A DNA stretch of 64,000 bases, from positions 162,800 through 226,799 of the forward strand of contig NZ_BNBM01000010.1 in the NCBI RefSeq assembly GCF_014655715.1. Direction: 5' to 3'. Origin of the DNA: Streptomyces lanatus. Lineage in GTDB: Bacteria; Actinomycetota; Actinomycetes; Streptomycetales; Streptomycetaceae. A model generated the notes under the pieces. The model saw only the letters and a list, made by a program, of their open reading frames with translations. It was not told the origin of the DNA and searched no databases. Within the stretch, counting starts at the first letter, position 1. Every line of letters begins with the position of its first letter. This document shows, in pieces, positions 18,734-27,077 of the stretch. The position numbers were made by a program, and so were the translations under genes.

Positions 18734-18931
18734 TTATAGGGACCGGATGAAGGCGTCCCATGCGGGGGTGGGGAACAGGAGGGCGGGGCCGTCGGGGTTT
18801 TTGGAGTCTCGGACGGGGACGGCAGCGCCGGGGAGGTGGGCTACTTCGACGCACTCGCCAGCCTGGGAGTTGCTGTAACTGCTCCTGCGCCAGGCGGCGG
18901 AGTCCAGGTCAATCCCCTTGCTGCGCTTCAT
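18734..18931 (-). CDS. DUF397 small regulatory partner protein
   Basis: The protein has 65 residues with the DUF397 signature: WRRSSYSNSQAGECVEVAHL, then VPVRDSKNPDGPALLF and a terminal WDAFIRSL. The ATG at 18931 lies inside the 3' end of the HTH gene, a 23-base overlap, so the two are co-translated. Known relatives sit beside Scr1/WhiJ-type regulators and are thought to act with them in developmental or antitoxin-like control. Confidence 0.88.
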   Translation of the reverse strand: MKRSKGIDLDSAAWRRSSYSNSQAGECVEVAHLPGAAVPVRDSKNPDGPALLFPTPAWDAFIRSL

Positions 18932-19763
18932 CTCTGTAGGTCCTTGCCAGCTCGTCCATCAAGGCCAGGGACGCCTCGGGTGACAGCGCGACGGCCCTCA
19001 GCAAATCGTATCTACGACGGTACTGCTGCACTCGGGCCGGATAGTCGACGATCTGCCCGGTGAAATCACCCTCGGTGTACACCAGCGGTGGGGCGTCGGC
19101 GAAGGTCATGATCTTGGCCATGCCATTCCTGAGCGTGTGCCAGGGGGTTGTTTCCGGAACGATCTGAAGAACGCTCCGTGTGGACCGGATCACGTTGAGG
19201 ATGTGCTCCACCTGGTCGGCCAGCACCGCCGGGGGAAGCGGCGTTCTCCGGATGACCGACTCGCTCAGGATCCCCCAGTAGGTGGGCCGGTCCTCGCGTT
19301 TCCACAACTCCGCACGTGCCAACCGTGCGCGGATACGCTGTTCGATCTCCTCCTGCTGCGTCTCCGGATCCCCGTACTGAATCTGTCCTCGGAAGTACGC
19401 TGCGGTCTGCAGAAGCCCCGGGACGTTCACGGGCGCCCACTCTTCCAGTGTCTGCGCCTGCTTCTCCAGATCCGGAATGTCTGCGGAGTACCAGTCGTGC
19501 CCCGCCCGCCGCGCCTTGGCCGCGTCTTCACACCGCCGCTGGAAAAACCCGTCCGTCCCCAGCCGCTCATCCGCATGCCGGGCGAAGTCCAGCGGCATCC
19601 CGCGCTCACCCCGCTCGATCTGACTCAGGAACGAGATCCCCCGGAAGCTTCCCTCCACCAACTGCTCCAGCGTCAGCCCCGCTTGCTCCCTCTTCCAGCG
19701 CAACTCGGCGCCGTAGAAGCAGGGAACACTCGTCGACGCGTCCGGGTCCTTCTTCGCGGGCAC
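18909..19763 (-). CDS. Scr1/WhiJ-type HTH regulator (XRE with DUF5753)
   Basis: The protein has 284 residues and a GTG start. An N-terminal XRE helix-turn-helix (ELRWKREQAGLTLEQL, then GISFLSQIERGERG) is followed by the DUF5753 ligand or partner domain from about residue 95 to the end (WAPVNVPGLLQTAAYFRG, EQRIRARLARAELW, PLVYTEGDFTGQIVD, LSPEASLALMDELA). Together with the overlapping DUF397 gene and the divergent HATPase gene at 20068 it forms the set seen repeatedly in Streptomyces around whiJ-like loci. Autoregulation from the 119-base divergent gap is likely but no operator was recognised. Confidence 0.87.
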   Translation of the reverse strand: MPAKKDPDASTSVPCFYGAELRWKREQAGLTLEQLVEGSFRGISFLSQIERGERGMPLDFARHADERLGTDGFFQRRCEDAAKARRAGHDWYSADIPDLEKQAQTLEEWAPVNVPGLLQTAAYFRGQIQYGDPETQQEEIEQRIRARLARAELWKREDRPTYWGILSESVIRRTPLPPAVLADQVEHILNVIRSTRSVLQIVPETTPWHTLRNGMAKIMTFADAPPLVYTEGDFTGQIVDYPARVQQYRRRYDLLRAVALSPEASLALMDELARTYRDEAQQGD

Positions 19764-19882
19764 AACCCACCACCGCCGTTTCTCACTTGCTCATGCACAG
19801 CCGAAACCCCTTTCACGGTACGCAACTCAACGTCACTCTGTGAGCGATTCCTCACACACCGCACACGGAGGCTCCCCCCCCC

Positions 19883-20071
19883 ATGCCCGACACCCACCTC
19901 GAAGAACTCCGCACCGCCCTCGCAGCGAACGGCATCACCCTCCCCTCCCTCGGTGTCGACCTGCCCTCCTGCACCGCGCTGCCCGCACGCCCCCTCATCG
20001 CGCTCGGGAACTGCAATCTCGCCACGGCCGAGGCGCTGACCGACGCGCTCCGCAGGGCGGCCGAACGGTGA
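19883..20071 (+). CDS. Small hypothetical protein coupled to a HATPase
   Basis: The protein has 62 residues, with an ATG behind GGAGG and a run of eight C. Sequence features: MPDTHLEELRTALAANGITL, CTALPARPLIALGNC, and an amphipathic C-terminus TAEALTDALRRAAER. Its stop overlaps the GTG of the HATPase gene (GTGA), so it is almost certainly translated. Small acidic partners of this kind accompany Scr1-type clusters; I do not recognise a named family. Confidence 0.75.
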   Translation: MPDTHLEELRTALAANGITLPSLGVDLPSCTALPARPLIALGNCNLATAEALTDALRRAAER

Positions 20072-20442
20072 GTCGACCAGCCCTCGTCCTGGAACTGCTC
20101 GCGCTCCCCAAGGCCGTACCGGAGGTACGTCAGGCGGTGCGCGACTACTTGGGCACGCCGTGCCCCGAGGCGCAGCTGTGCGCGAGCGAGTTACTGACCA
20201 ATGTCATCGCCCACGTCGGCGAGGCCACCCCGGTCACCGTCCGCCTCTTCCGCACCCCGGACGGCCGTATCCGACTGGAGGTCACCGATCCCGACCCGCA
20301 CGCCTGGCTGATCGCCCGTAGGCCCGACGCCGACGACGAGAGCGGCCGCGGCCTGCTGCTGCTCGACGCGGTGGCGCGGCGCTGGGGGGTGTGGCTGACG
20401 CCGGCGGGCAAGACGGTGTGGTGCGAGCTGTCCGGACCCTGA
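20068..20442 (+). CDS. HATPase_c_2 anti-sigma-like ATP-binding protein
   Basis: The protein has 124 residues from a GTG overlapping the previous stop. It carries GHKL-type boxes: N-box ELLTNVIAHVG, G1 region LEVTDPDP and G2 region ESGRGLLLLDAVARRWG. This is the RsbW/SpoIIAB-like single-domain form typical of streptomycete regulators. With the preceding 62-residue protein and the divergent HTH/DUF397 genes it likely forms one developmental regulatory module. The partner sigma factor or anti-anti-sigma factor is not in the window. Confidence 0.87.
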   Translation: MSRPALVLELLALPKAVPEVRQAVRDYLGTPCPEAQLCASELLTNVIAHVGEATPVTVRLFRTPDGRIRLEVTDPDPHAWLIARRPDADDESGRGLLLLDAVARRWGVWLTPAGKTVWCELSGP

Positions 20443-20513
20443 AACGTTCGAGGTACCGCGTGGCCCCCGGCCGTCCGACACTGCTGACTGCTTCGACAAC
20501 GGGAGGAACCCTC

Positions 20514-20870
20514 ATGGGCAAGCGCACCTTCACCGTCCTCGGCACGATCGCCGCGGCTTTCATGCTCGCCACCACCCCCGCCTCCGCCGCGGACTCGATC
20601 CTCGAAAAGGAGAAGGGATGGCTCATGTTCACCCGCTCGTGCGGGTCCGTCTACTCTCTCGACCTCAGCACCGTCAAGGCCACCGGCATCAAGTACAACA
20701 CCGGCTGCCAGGGCCACGTATGGGTGCGGGTCCACGGGAACGGCTGGGGAGACTGGCACCACGACAAGCACCAGGTCACCCTCAACAGCCCTCACGGCAA
20801 GTTCGACAAGGCGCTGGTCAAGTCATGTGCCGACTGTGACGCGCACACCGTGTACCCGAAGAACACCTGA
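20514..20870 (+). CDS. Small secreted cysteine-containing protein, unknown family
   Basis: ATG at 20514 has GGGAGG eight bases upstream. The product is 118 residues with a clear signal peptide (VLGTIAAAFMLATTPASA). The mature part has four cysteines (RSCGS, NTGCQ, KSCAD, DCDA), probably two disulfides, and a Trp/His-rich middle (HVWVRVHGNGWGDWHHDKH). No enzyme motif is seen. It may be an extracellular binding or inhibitor protein. Confidence 0.78.
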   Translation: MGKRTFTVLGTIAAAFMLATTPASAADSILEKEKGWLMFTRSCGSVYSLDLSTVKATGIKYNTGCQGHVWVRVHGNGWGDWHHDKHQVTLNSPHGKFDKALVKSCADCDAHTVYPKNT

Positions 20871-20974
20871 ACGGTCCCACCAGCCTCGGGCAGCTCCCCC
20901 AGGCCCACGCGATAGCCTCGCTCCAACCGTCGTGACTCAAGCGACCGTTGGGAAGAGCTGCCCTCGGGGGATCG

Positions 20975-22660
20975 ATGACAGACGCTGACGCCGTCCTGCG
21001 GCAGGCCGGTGCGCAACCGCTGAGGCCGAGTGATCCTGGGCGTATGGGACCGTACGCCCCGCTCGGCCTCCTCGGCAGCGGCGGTATGGGCCACGTCTAT
21101 CTCGCCCGCCCCGCCGACGGCAGCCGGGGTCTCGCGGCCGTCAAGGTGATCCGGCCCGAGTACGCCGAGGACGCCCGTTTCCGGCGGCGCTTCGAGCGGG
21201 AGGCGTCGGTGCACGGCAGGGTGCACACGCCGCGTACGCCGGATCTGCTCGGCACCGGGTTCGACGACTCGCTGCTGTGGATGGCGACGCAGTACCTGCC
21301 GGGGCTGAACCTCGCCGAGGCGGTCCGCGAGTGCGGCAGGCTGGAGCGCGCCGGGGTGTGGCGGCTGGTCGCCGAACTGGGGCAGGCCCTGTCCGCGCTG
21401 GCCGCCGCCGATGTCGTACACCGCGATCTCAAGCCGTCCAACGTGATCCTGTCCCTCCAGGGCGTGCACGTCATCGACTTCGGCATCGCCCAGGCCGCCG
21501 ACGGCAGCGCGATCACCTCGACCGGCAGCCGCGTCGGCACGCCCGCCTACATGGCGCCCGAGTATCTGCGCGAGGGCACCTGCGACACCGCCTCCGACGT
21601 CTTCTCGCTCGCCGGGAGCCTGATCTACGCGGCCACAGGGCACGCCCCGTTCGGCGACGGCACGGGCGTCGATGTGATGCACCGGGTCGCCTTCGAGGAG
21701 CCCAAGCAGGAGATCATGGCCGAACTCGCGGCCATGGACCAGGCGTTGGCCTCGCTGCTCGGGGCCTGCCTGTCCAAGGACCCCGCCGGGCGGCCCACCC
21801 CGCGACAGCTCCTGGAGGCCGCCACGGCCGCCGGATACCGCCAAGGGCAGGCGGTGACCTGGCACGAGCCGCTGGGGGCGTATCTGCTCACCCGGCGCCA
21901 GGCCTGCGACGCGCTGGAACAGGTCGCCGTCCAGGAGACCGTCCAGCTGCGCGCGGTGGCGCCCGCGCCGCCCGCGCCCTCCGGTCCGGCGTTCACGCCG
22001 CCCGCACCGCCGTCCTGGCAGCAGCCGACGCCGGCCCCGGTCACGGCCCCCGTGCCGGTCCGTAGCAGGCGGAAGGTCTACCTCGCCGTCGCCGCCGGTC
22101 TCGCCGTGTGCACCGTCGCCGCGGGTGCCTTCTTCCTCACCCGCCCGCCGCTGGACGAGACGGCCTCGGCGACGCCCACGGCATCCGCGAGCAGCGGCGA
22201 CAACGGCACCGACGACGCGCCTTCCTCACCCTCGCCCTCGCCCACCTCCAGCAAGAAGGAGAAGGAGCCCTCCCCCAGCGCGTCGGACACCAAGCCGCCG
22301 ACCCAGACCTCGGACCCGACTCCTACCCCGACACCGACACCGACGCCCACCCCCACCCCTACGGCCTCGCCCACGCCCACCCCGACCCCCACGCCCACCA
22401 AGACCACCCCGCCCTGGATCTCCCAGTGCACCTACTACTCCGGCAACGAACTCACCGTCCGCGGCGACAGGGGCCAGCGCGTCGTCCAGGTGCAGTGCAT
22501 GCTCACCAAGCGCGGCTTCGGCGTCGGCGCCTCGGGCGTGGACGGGCAGTTCGGCGAGGCCACGGAGACGGCCGTGAAGAAGTTCCAGCGGGCGAAGGGG
22601 CTTGAGGTGGACGGCCAGGTGGGGCCCATGACGTGGACGGCGCTGCGCCGGGCGAAGTAG
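20975..22660 (+). CDS. PknB-type Ser/Thr kinase with Pro/Thr linker and peptidoglycan-binding domain
   Basis: ATG at 20975 with GGGGG upstream gives 561 residues. The kinase domain (about 20-280) is canonical: LLGSGGMGHVYLA, AAVKVIRPE, VHRDLKPSN, IDFGIAQA and AYMAPEYL, so unlike the three FHA-linked kinases it keeps HRD and DFG. A proline-rich segment, one membrane helix (about 367-390, VYLAVAAGLAVCTVAAGAFF), a long Ser/Lys/Pro then Thr-Pro dipeptide linker and a PG_binding_1 domain (VQVQCMLTKRGFG, VDGQFGEATETAVKKFQ, GPMTWTALRR) follow. The linker could span the wall. Probable cell-wall sensing receptor. Confidence 0.88.
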   Translation: MTDADAVLRQAGAQPLRPSDPGRMGPYAPLGLLGSGGMGHVYLARPADGSRGLAAVKVIRPEYAEDARFRRRFEREASVHGRVHTPRTPDLLGTGFDDSLLWMATQYLPGLNLAEAVRECGRLERAGVWRLVAELGQALSALAAADVVHRDLKPSNVILSLQGVHVIDFGIAQAADGSAITSTGSRVGTPAYMAPEYLREGTCDTASDVFSLAGSLIYAATGHAPFGDGTGVDVMHRVAFEEPKQEIMAELAAMDQALASLLGACLSKDPAGRPTPRQLLEAATAAGYRQGQAVTWHEPLGAYLLTRRQACDALEQVAVQETVQLRAVAPAPPAPSGPAFTPPAPPSWQQPTPAPVTAPVPVRSRRKVYLAVAAGLAVCTVAAGAFFLTRPPLDETASATPTASASSGDNGTDDAPSSPSPSPTSSKKEKEPSPSASDTKPPTQTSDPTPTPTPTPTPTPTPTASPTPTPTPTPTKTTPPWISQCTYYSGNELTVRGDRGQRVVQVQCMLTKRGFGVGASGVDGQFGEATETAVKKFQRAKGLEVDGQVGPMTWTALRRAK

Positions 22661-22712
22661 CGGACCTCCTTGCGTTCTCGCGCAATGTGCCCGGGGCCCG
22701 CCCCGATTCCTC

Positions 22713-22727
22713 CTAGCCTGCGGCTAG
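22713..22727. promoter_or_regulatory. Inverted repeat before the third FHA gene
   Basis: CTAGCC and GGCTAG flank TGC and end 27 bases before the ATG at 22755, a position comparable to the inverted repeats before the other two FHA genes. Operator or small hairpin; not distinguishable here. Confidence 0.3.
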
Positions 22728-22754
22728 TTCGTCCACGGGGGAGGAATGACACAC

Positions 22755-23486
22755 ATGCACAGCATCATCGTCGTGCCCGGCGGCGGCTCCTGTCCGGGTG
22801 ACCAGTTCCATCTCGCGCCCGGCGAGACCCTGTCCTTCGGCCGCCATGACCACAGCGGCCTGACCATCACCCACGACGGCGTCTCCCGCGACGCCGGACA
22901 GATCACCGCCGTAGAGGCGCACTGGACCCTCAGCAACCTCAGCGGCACACAGACGTACGTCGTGGAGAACCCGGAAGGCGCCGGCGAGCACGTCAAGGTC
23001 GCGCCGGGGCGGCTCGACGCGCCGATTCCGTTCGAGTTCTCGCGGGTCGTGCTGCCCGCCGGGGGCGACCTGATCAGCTTCGACGTATGGGCGCCGCGTC
23101 ACGACTACGCCGAGCGGCCGGGCCCGCTGGCCGGTCCGCCCACCGCGTCGGCGTTCCCGCTCGACCGGGACAAGCGGTACTTCCAGGTCCTGGTCGCCCT
23201 GTGCGCCACCCGGCTGCGCGGCGAACCGCACGCCCCGCTGCCCACCGCCGAGGAACTGACGGCCATGCTGCGCCCCAACTGGGCGTCTGTGTCGTGCACT
23301 TCGGTGCAGTGGAACATCGACTACCTGTCGGTCAAGCTGCGCCTGAAGCCTGCCCCGGACACCGTGGCCGCCGACGGCGCCACCCGCCTCAACGGCCGCA
23401 AGGAACGGCTCGTCTCGCTCGCCCTGCGCTTCGACCTGGTGCGCGAGGACGACCTGGCGCTGCTGAAGGAAGGTGCCGGGCGATGA
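22755..23486 (+). CDS. FHA-like protein paired with a membrane Ser/Thr kinase (copy 3)
   Basis: ATG at 22755 (MHSIIVVPGG) is preferred: GGGGGAGG ends ten bases upstream and the N-terminus then matches the paralogues; the ATG at 22746 is too close to that site. The product has 243 residues. The FHA-like part reads SFGRHDHSGLTITHDGVSRDAGQI and ends YVVENPEGAGEH; the C-terminal half again has FQVLVALCATRLRGEP and WNIDYLSVKLRLKP. It is coupled to the next kinase by an ATGA overlap. Confidence 0.76.
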   Translation: MHSIIVVPGGGSCPGDQFHLAPGETLSFGRHDHSGLTITHDGVSRDAGQITAVEAHWTLSNLSGTQTYVVENPEGAGEHVKVAPGRLDAPIPFEFSRVVLPAGGDLISFDVWAPRHDYAERPGPLAGPPTASAFPLDRDKRYFQVLVALCATRLRGEPHAPLPTAEELTAMLRPNWASVSCTSVQWNIDYLSVKLRLKPAPDTVAADGATRLNGRKERLVSLALRFDLVREDDLALLKEGAGR

Positions 23487-24838
23487 CCGCGGACGCCGCC
23501 ACGCCGTTCACCGTCGCCGTGCCGAAGGGGTACCGGGTCGGCGACTGGGAGGTGCGCGAGCCCCTCGCCTGCGGCTCCTTCGCGAGCGTGTACGCCGCGC
23601 GGCGGGTGGGGGGTTCTCCCGCGGAGGCCGCCCTGAAGTTCCTGCCGACCGGCACCCGCACCCCGCGCCAGCTCCGCCACCTCCAGGAACTCTGCCGACG
23701 CGAGACCGAGTTGCTGCGCCGCCTGCGACGCCCGCGCCTCATCCGCATGTACGACACCCTCACCGTGGACGACCCGGACCGTCCCCACCTCGACGGCGCC
23801 ACCGTCCTCGTACTGGAGCGTGCCGAGGGATCCCTGGAGCAGCTGCTGGAACGGCAGGGCGGGCGGCGGGCCGCAGCGGTACCGGGCGGACCCTCGCTTC
23901 TGGCTCAGATCTGCGAGGGCATCGCCCATCTCCATCACGCCGGGTGGATCCACGGCGACCTCAAACCGGCCAACGTCCTGCTGATGGCGGACGGTTCGGT
24001 CCGGCTCGCCGACTTCAACATGGCCTCCGAACTGCAGGGCACCCACGCCTACGCACCCGCGTTCGCGAGCACCGACTACTCCCCGCCGGAACTGCTGTGG
24101 GCCGAGGTCGGCGAGCAGGGCCACTGCATCCGGCCCACCGCCGACATCTGGGCCTTCGGGGTCCTCGCCCACCTCGTCCTGACCGGCGCCCCACCCCTGC
24201 CCGGCGCCACGGTCGGCGCCCGCCGGGACGCGGCACTGCGCTACGCCGACGGCCGCGCGGACCTGCGCCTCTCACCCGGACTCCCGGCCCCCTGGCGCCA
24301 GATCCTCACCGACTGCCTCGCCCCGACCCACACGGCCCGCGCCCCGCACACGGCCCGGTCCCTGCTGCGCCGCGTCGAGAAGGCGGCGGGCAAGACCCGC
24401 TCACCCCGGCTCCCCCGCCTGAAGCCTCGGCGCGGCCCGCATCCGGTCGCCCTCGGCTCCCTCGCCGCCGTCGCGGCCGGGGCGCTGGCCACGGCGGGCG
24501 TCCTCGCCCTGCGCGAACCCGCGCCCCAGGGGTACGCCCGCTGCGACCGCGGTGACGTCTGCTTCTTCACGGAGGCGGGCGGACAGGGCGAGATGTGTGC
24601 GTGGTACGAGTACGACGACGACTGGCTCGGCGGGATCATCACCTGCGACTGGGCGAAGGGCACGACGCCGAAGTCCGCCTTCAACAACGGCTACGACGGC
24701 GATCCACTCGACGACGTCCAGCTCTTCGCCAACACCGGCAAGCGGAAACCGATCGGCTGCATCCAGGCCAACAAGACGGTCGACTTCTCCGACGCCGGCC
24801 TGCCCGTCCGCTCCCACAACTGGGTGCCGGACTGCTGA
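23483..24838 (+). CDS. Membrane Ser/Thr kinase with I36/crystallin-like outer domain
   Basis: ATG at 23483 overlaps the FHA stop and gives 451 residues beginning TADAATPFTVAVPKGYR. The kinase part matches the other FHA-linked kinases, with HGDLKPAN and DFN. A membrane helix lies at about 320-343. The outer about 100 residues (YARCDRGDVCFFTEAGGQG, MCAWYEYDDDW, DDVQLFANTGKRKPIGC, NWVPDC) resemble the peptidase inhibitor I36 family, a secreted beta/gamma-crystallin-like fold, with six cysteines. So the same cytoplasmic kinase is joined here to a third kind of outer domain. Confidence 0.8.
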   Translation: MTADAATPFTVAVPKGYRVGDWEVREPLACGSFASVYAARRVGGSPAEAALKFLPTGTRTPRQLRHLQELCRRETELLRRLRRPRLIRMYDTLTVDDPDRPHLDGATVLVLERAEGSLEQLLERQGGRRAAAVPGGPSLLAQICEGIAHLHHAGWIHGDLKPANVLLMADGSVRLADFNMASELQGTHAYAPAFASTDYSPPELLWAEVGEQGHCIRPTADIWAFGVLAHLVLTGAPPLPGATVGARRDAALRYADGRADLRLSPGLPAPWRQILTDCLAPTHTARAPHTARSLLRRVEKAAGKTRSPRLPRLKPRRGPHPVALGSLAAVAAGALATAGVLALREPAPQGYARCDRGDVCFFTEAGGQGEMCAWYEYDDDWLGGIITCDWAKGTTPKSAFNNGYDGDPLDDVQLFANTGKRKPIGCIQANKTVDFSDAGLPVRSHNWVPDC

Positions 24839-24926
24839 CGCCCTACAAGTTGAGAGGTTCCCGTGCCTCGTGGTCAGGCGGATGCTCGATGTGTCCGTAT
24901 ACGAACAGCACACGGGGGAATCCATC

Positions 24927-25490
24927 ATGAAGACACGTGCGTTCGCGGCCACCGCGCTGGCGATCGGGGTCAGCCTCGGCACAGGAACGTCGTACGCCTC
25001 GGGGGACGACGTTGCGGCGGCCGCAAAGCCCCGGTTCCAGATGCCGTTCAAGTGCGACACGCACTGGCGCATCGACACCTGGGGCCACAGCCCTGCGGTG
25101 GACATGGTGGTGAAGAACAACCCCGGGTCCAGCGGCCGTTCGGTCTACCCGGGCTACAAGGGCAAGGTCGCCCAGACCTTCTGGGACCGGGGAGCCGGGA
25201 ACGTCATCGTCATCGGCCACGGCGGCGGCTGGTACACGGCGTACTACCACCTCAAGGAGAAGCACGACAAGTACGTCCAGAAGGGCGACCGCGTCACCGC
25301 CAAGACCCTGATCGGCCACATCGGCGCCACCGGCAGCAACAGCGGCGACTGGGCGCATCTGCACTACGAGCAGCGGTACAAGGCGAACGGCGTCCCCGGC
25401 CAGAGCGACCGAAAGCCCGTGCACTTCAACGGCAAGAAGTACACGGGCTCGGGTCAGACCTGGAAGGACGTCAAGAGCAAGAACTGCTGA
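24927..25490 (+). CDS. Secreted M23 metallopeptidase
   Basis: ATG at 24927 behind a GGGGGAA site gives 187 residues. A signal peptide ends near GTSYASG. The M23 (LytM) zinc motifs are visible: H-x3-D in WGHSPAVDMV and H-x-H in WAHLHYEQ, with the supporting strands NVIVIGHGGGWYTAYYHL and GDRVTAKTLIGHIGATG. It is likely a peptidoglycan endopeptidase. It follows the third kinase by 88 bases on the same strand and may be expressed with it. Confidence 0.87.
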   Translation: MKTRAFAATALAIGVSLGTGTSYASGDDVAAAAKPRFQMPFKCDTHWRIDTWGHSPAVDMVVKNNPGSSGRSVYPGYKGKVAQTFWDRGAGNVIVIGHGGGWYTAYYHLKEKHDKYVQKGDRVTAKTLIGHIGATGSNSGDWAHLHYEQRYKANGVPGQSDRKPVHFNGKKYTGSGQTWKDVKSKNC

Positions 25491-25508
25491 GGCTCGGTGT
25501 CATCAGTG

Positions 25509-27077
25509 TCAGTGGAAGAAGTGCCGCGTCCCGGTGAAGTACATCGTCACGCCGGCCTTCTTCGCCGCCTCGACCACCAGCTCGTCACGGACCGAACCGC
25601 CGGGCTGGACGATCGCCTTGACCCCGGCCTCGCTCAGGACGTCGATGTTGTCCGGGAACGGGAAGAAGGCGTCCGAGGCGACGTACGAGCCCCGCGCGCG
25701 CTCCTCGCCGGCCCGCTCCACGGCGAGCTTGCAGGAGTCGACCCGGTTGACCTGGCCCATGCCGACGCCCACCGAGGCGCCGTCCTTGGCGAGCAGGATC
25801 GCGTTGGACTTGACGGCCCGGCAGGCCTTCCAGGCGAAGGCGAGCTCGGCCAGCTCCTCGGCGGAGAGCGCCTCGCCGGTCGCCAGGGTCCAGTTGGCGG
25901 GGTCGTCGCCGTCGGCCTGGAGGCGGTCGGTGACCTGGAGGAGGGCGCCGCCGTCGATGGGCTTGATCTCGACGGGGTTGGCGGGCGCGGCGGGCGCCTT
26001 GAGGACGCGGATGTTCTTCTTCTTGGCCAGGGCCTCCAGCGCGCCGTCCTCGTAGTCCGGCGCGACGATGACCTCGGTGAAGATCTCGGCGACCTGCTCC
26101 GCCATCTCCTTGCTGACCGGCCGGTTCACGGCGATCACACCGCCGAACGCCGACAGCGGGTCACACGCGTGTGCCTTGCGGTGCGCCTCGGCGACGTCCG
26201 CGCCGGTCGCGATGCCGCAGGGGTTGGCGTGCTTGATGATCGCGACGGCCGGCCCGTCGTGGTCGTACGCGGCACGGCGGGCGGCGTCCGTGTCCGTGTA
26301 GTTGTTGTACGACATCTCCTTGCCGTGCAGCTGCTCGGCCTGCGCGAGACCGCTCCCGCTGCCGTCGACGTAGAGCGCGGCGGGCTGGTGCGGGTTCTCG
26401 CCGTAGCGGAGGGTGTTCTCGCGCTCCCAGGTGGCGCCGAGGAAGTCGGGGAACTGGGAGTCGTCGACCGGGGCGTACGAACTCGCGAACCAGCTGGCGA
26501 CCGCCACGTCGTACGCCGCCGTGTGCTGGAAGGCCTCCGCCGCGAGCCGCTTGCGGGTGGTGAGGTCGAAGCCGCCGTCGCGGACCGCCCCGAGGACATC
26601 GGCGTAACGGGCCGGGCTGGTGACGACCGCCACGGACGGGTGGTTCTTGGCGGCGGCGCGCACCATGGACGGGCCGCCGATGTCGATCTGCTCCACGCAC
26701 TCGTCGGGGGTGGCGCCGGAGGCGACGGTCTCGCGGAACGGGTAGAGGTTGACGACGACGAGGTCGAAGGGCTCGACACCGAGCTCTTCCAGCTGGCGCT
26801 GGTGGTCGGGGAGCCGCAGGTCGGCGAGGATTCCGGCGTGCACGCGCGGGTGCAGCGTCTTCACGCGGCCGTCCAGGCACTCGGGGAAGCCGGTGAGCTC
26901 CTCGACCTTGGTGACGGGGACGCCGGCGGCGGCGATACGGCCGGCCGTGGAGCCGGTGGAGACGAGTTCCACACCGGCTTCGTGCAGCCCGCGGGCCAGC
27001 TCCTCCAGTCCGGTCTTGTCGTAGACGCTGACAAGCGCACGGCGGATGGCCCGCTTGGCGTTGCTCTCGGCGGTCAC
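25509..27077 (-). CDS. purH: Bifunctional AICAR formyltransferase / IMP cyclohydrolase
   Basis: The protein has 522 residues, normal for PurH, and catalyses the last two steps of de novo IMP synthesis. The N-terminal MGS-like IMP cyclohydrolase domain has VSVYDKTGLEELARGL, STGSTAGRIAAAGV and NLYPFRETV; the AICAR transformylase domain has SYNNYTDTDAARRA and the signature IIKHANPCGIA, ending in TGTRHFFH. The GTG start overlaps the purN stop (GTGA), so purN-purH are one translational unit. Its 3' end faces the M23 gene with only 18 bases between and no clear terminator. Confidence 0.97.
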   Translation of the reverse strand: MTAESNAKRAIRRALVSVYDKTGLEELARGLHEAGVELVSTGSTAGRIAAAGVPVTKVEELTGFPECLDGRVKTLHPRVHAGILADLRLPDHQRQLEELGVEPFDLVVVNLYPFRETVASGATPDECVEQIDIGGPSMVRAAAKNHPSVAVVTSPARYADVLGAVRDGGFDLTTRKRLAAEAFQHTAAYDVAVASWFASSYAPVDDSQFPDFLGATWERENTLRYGENPHQPAALYVDGSGSGLAQAEQLHGKEMSYNNYTDTDAARRAAYDHDGPAVAIIKHANPCGIATGADVAEAHRKAHACDPLSAFGGVIAVNRPVSKEMAEQVAEIFTEVIVAPDYEDGALEALAKKKNIRVLKAPAAPANPVEIKPIDGGALLQVTDRLQADGDDPANWTLATGEALSAEELAELAFAWKACRAVKSNAILLAKDGASVGVGMGQVNRVDSCKLAVERAGEERARGSYVASDAFFPFPDNIDVLSEAGVKAIVQPGGSVRDELVVEAAKKAGVTMYFTGTRHFFH

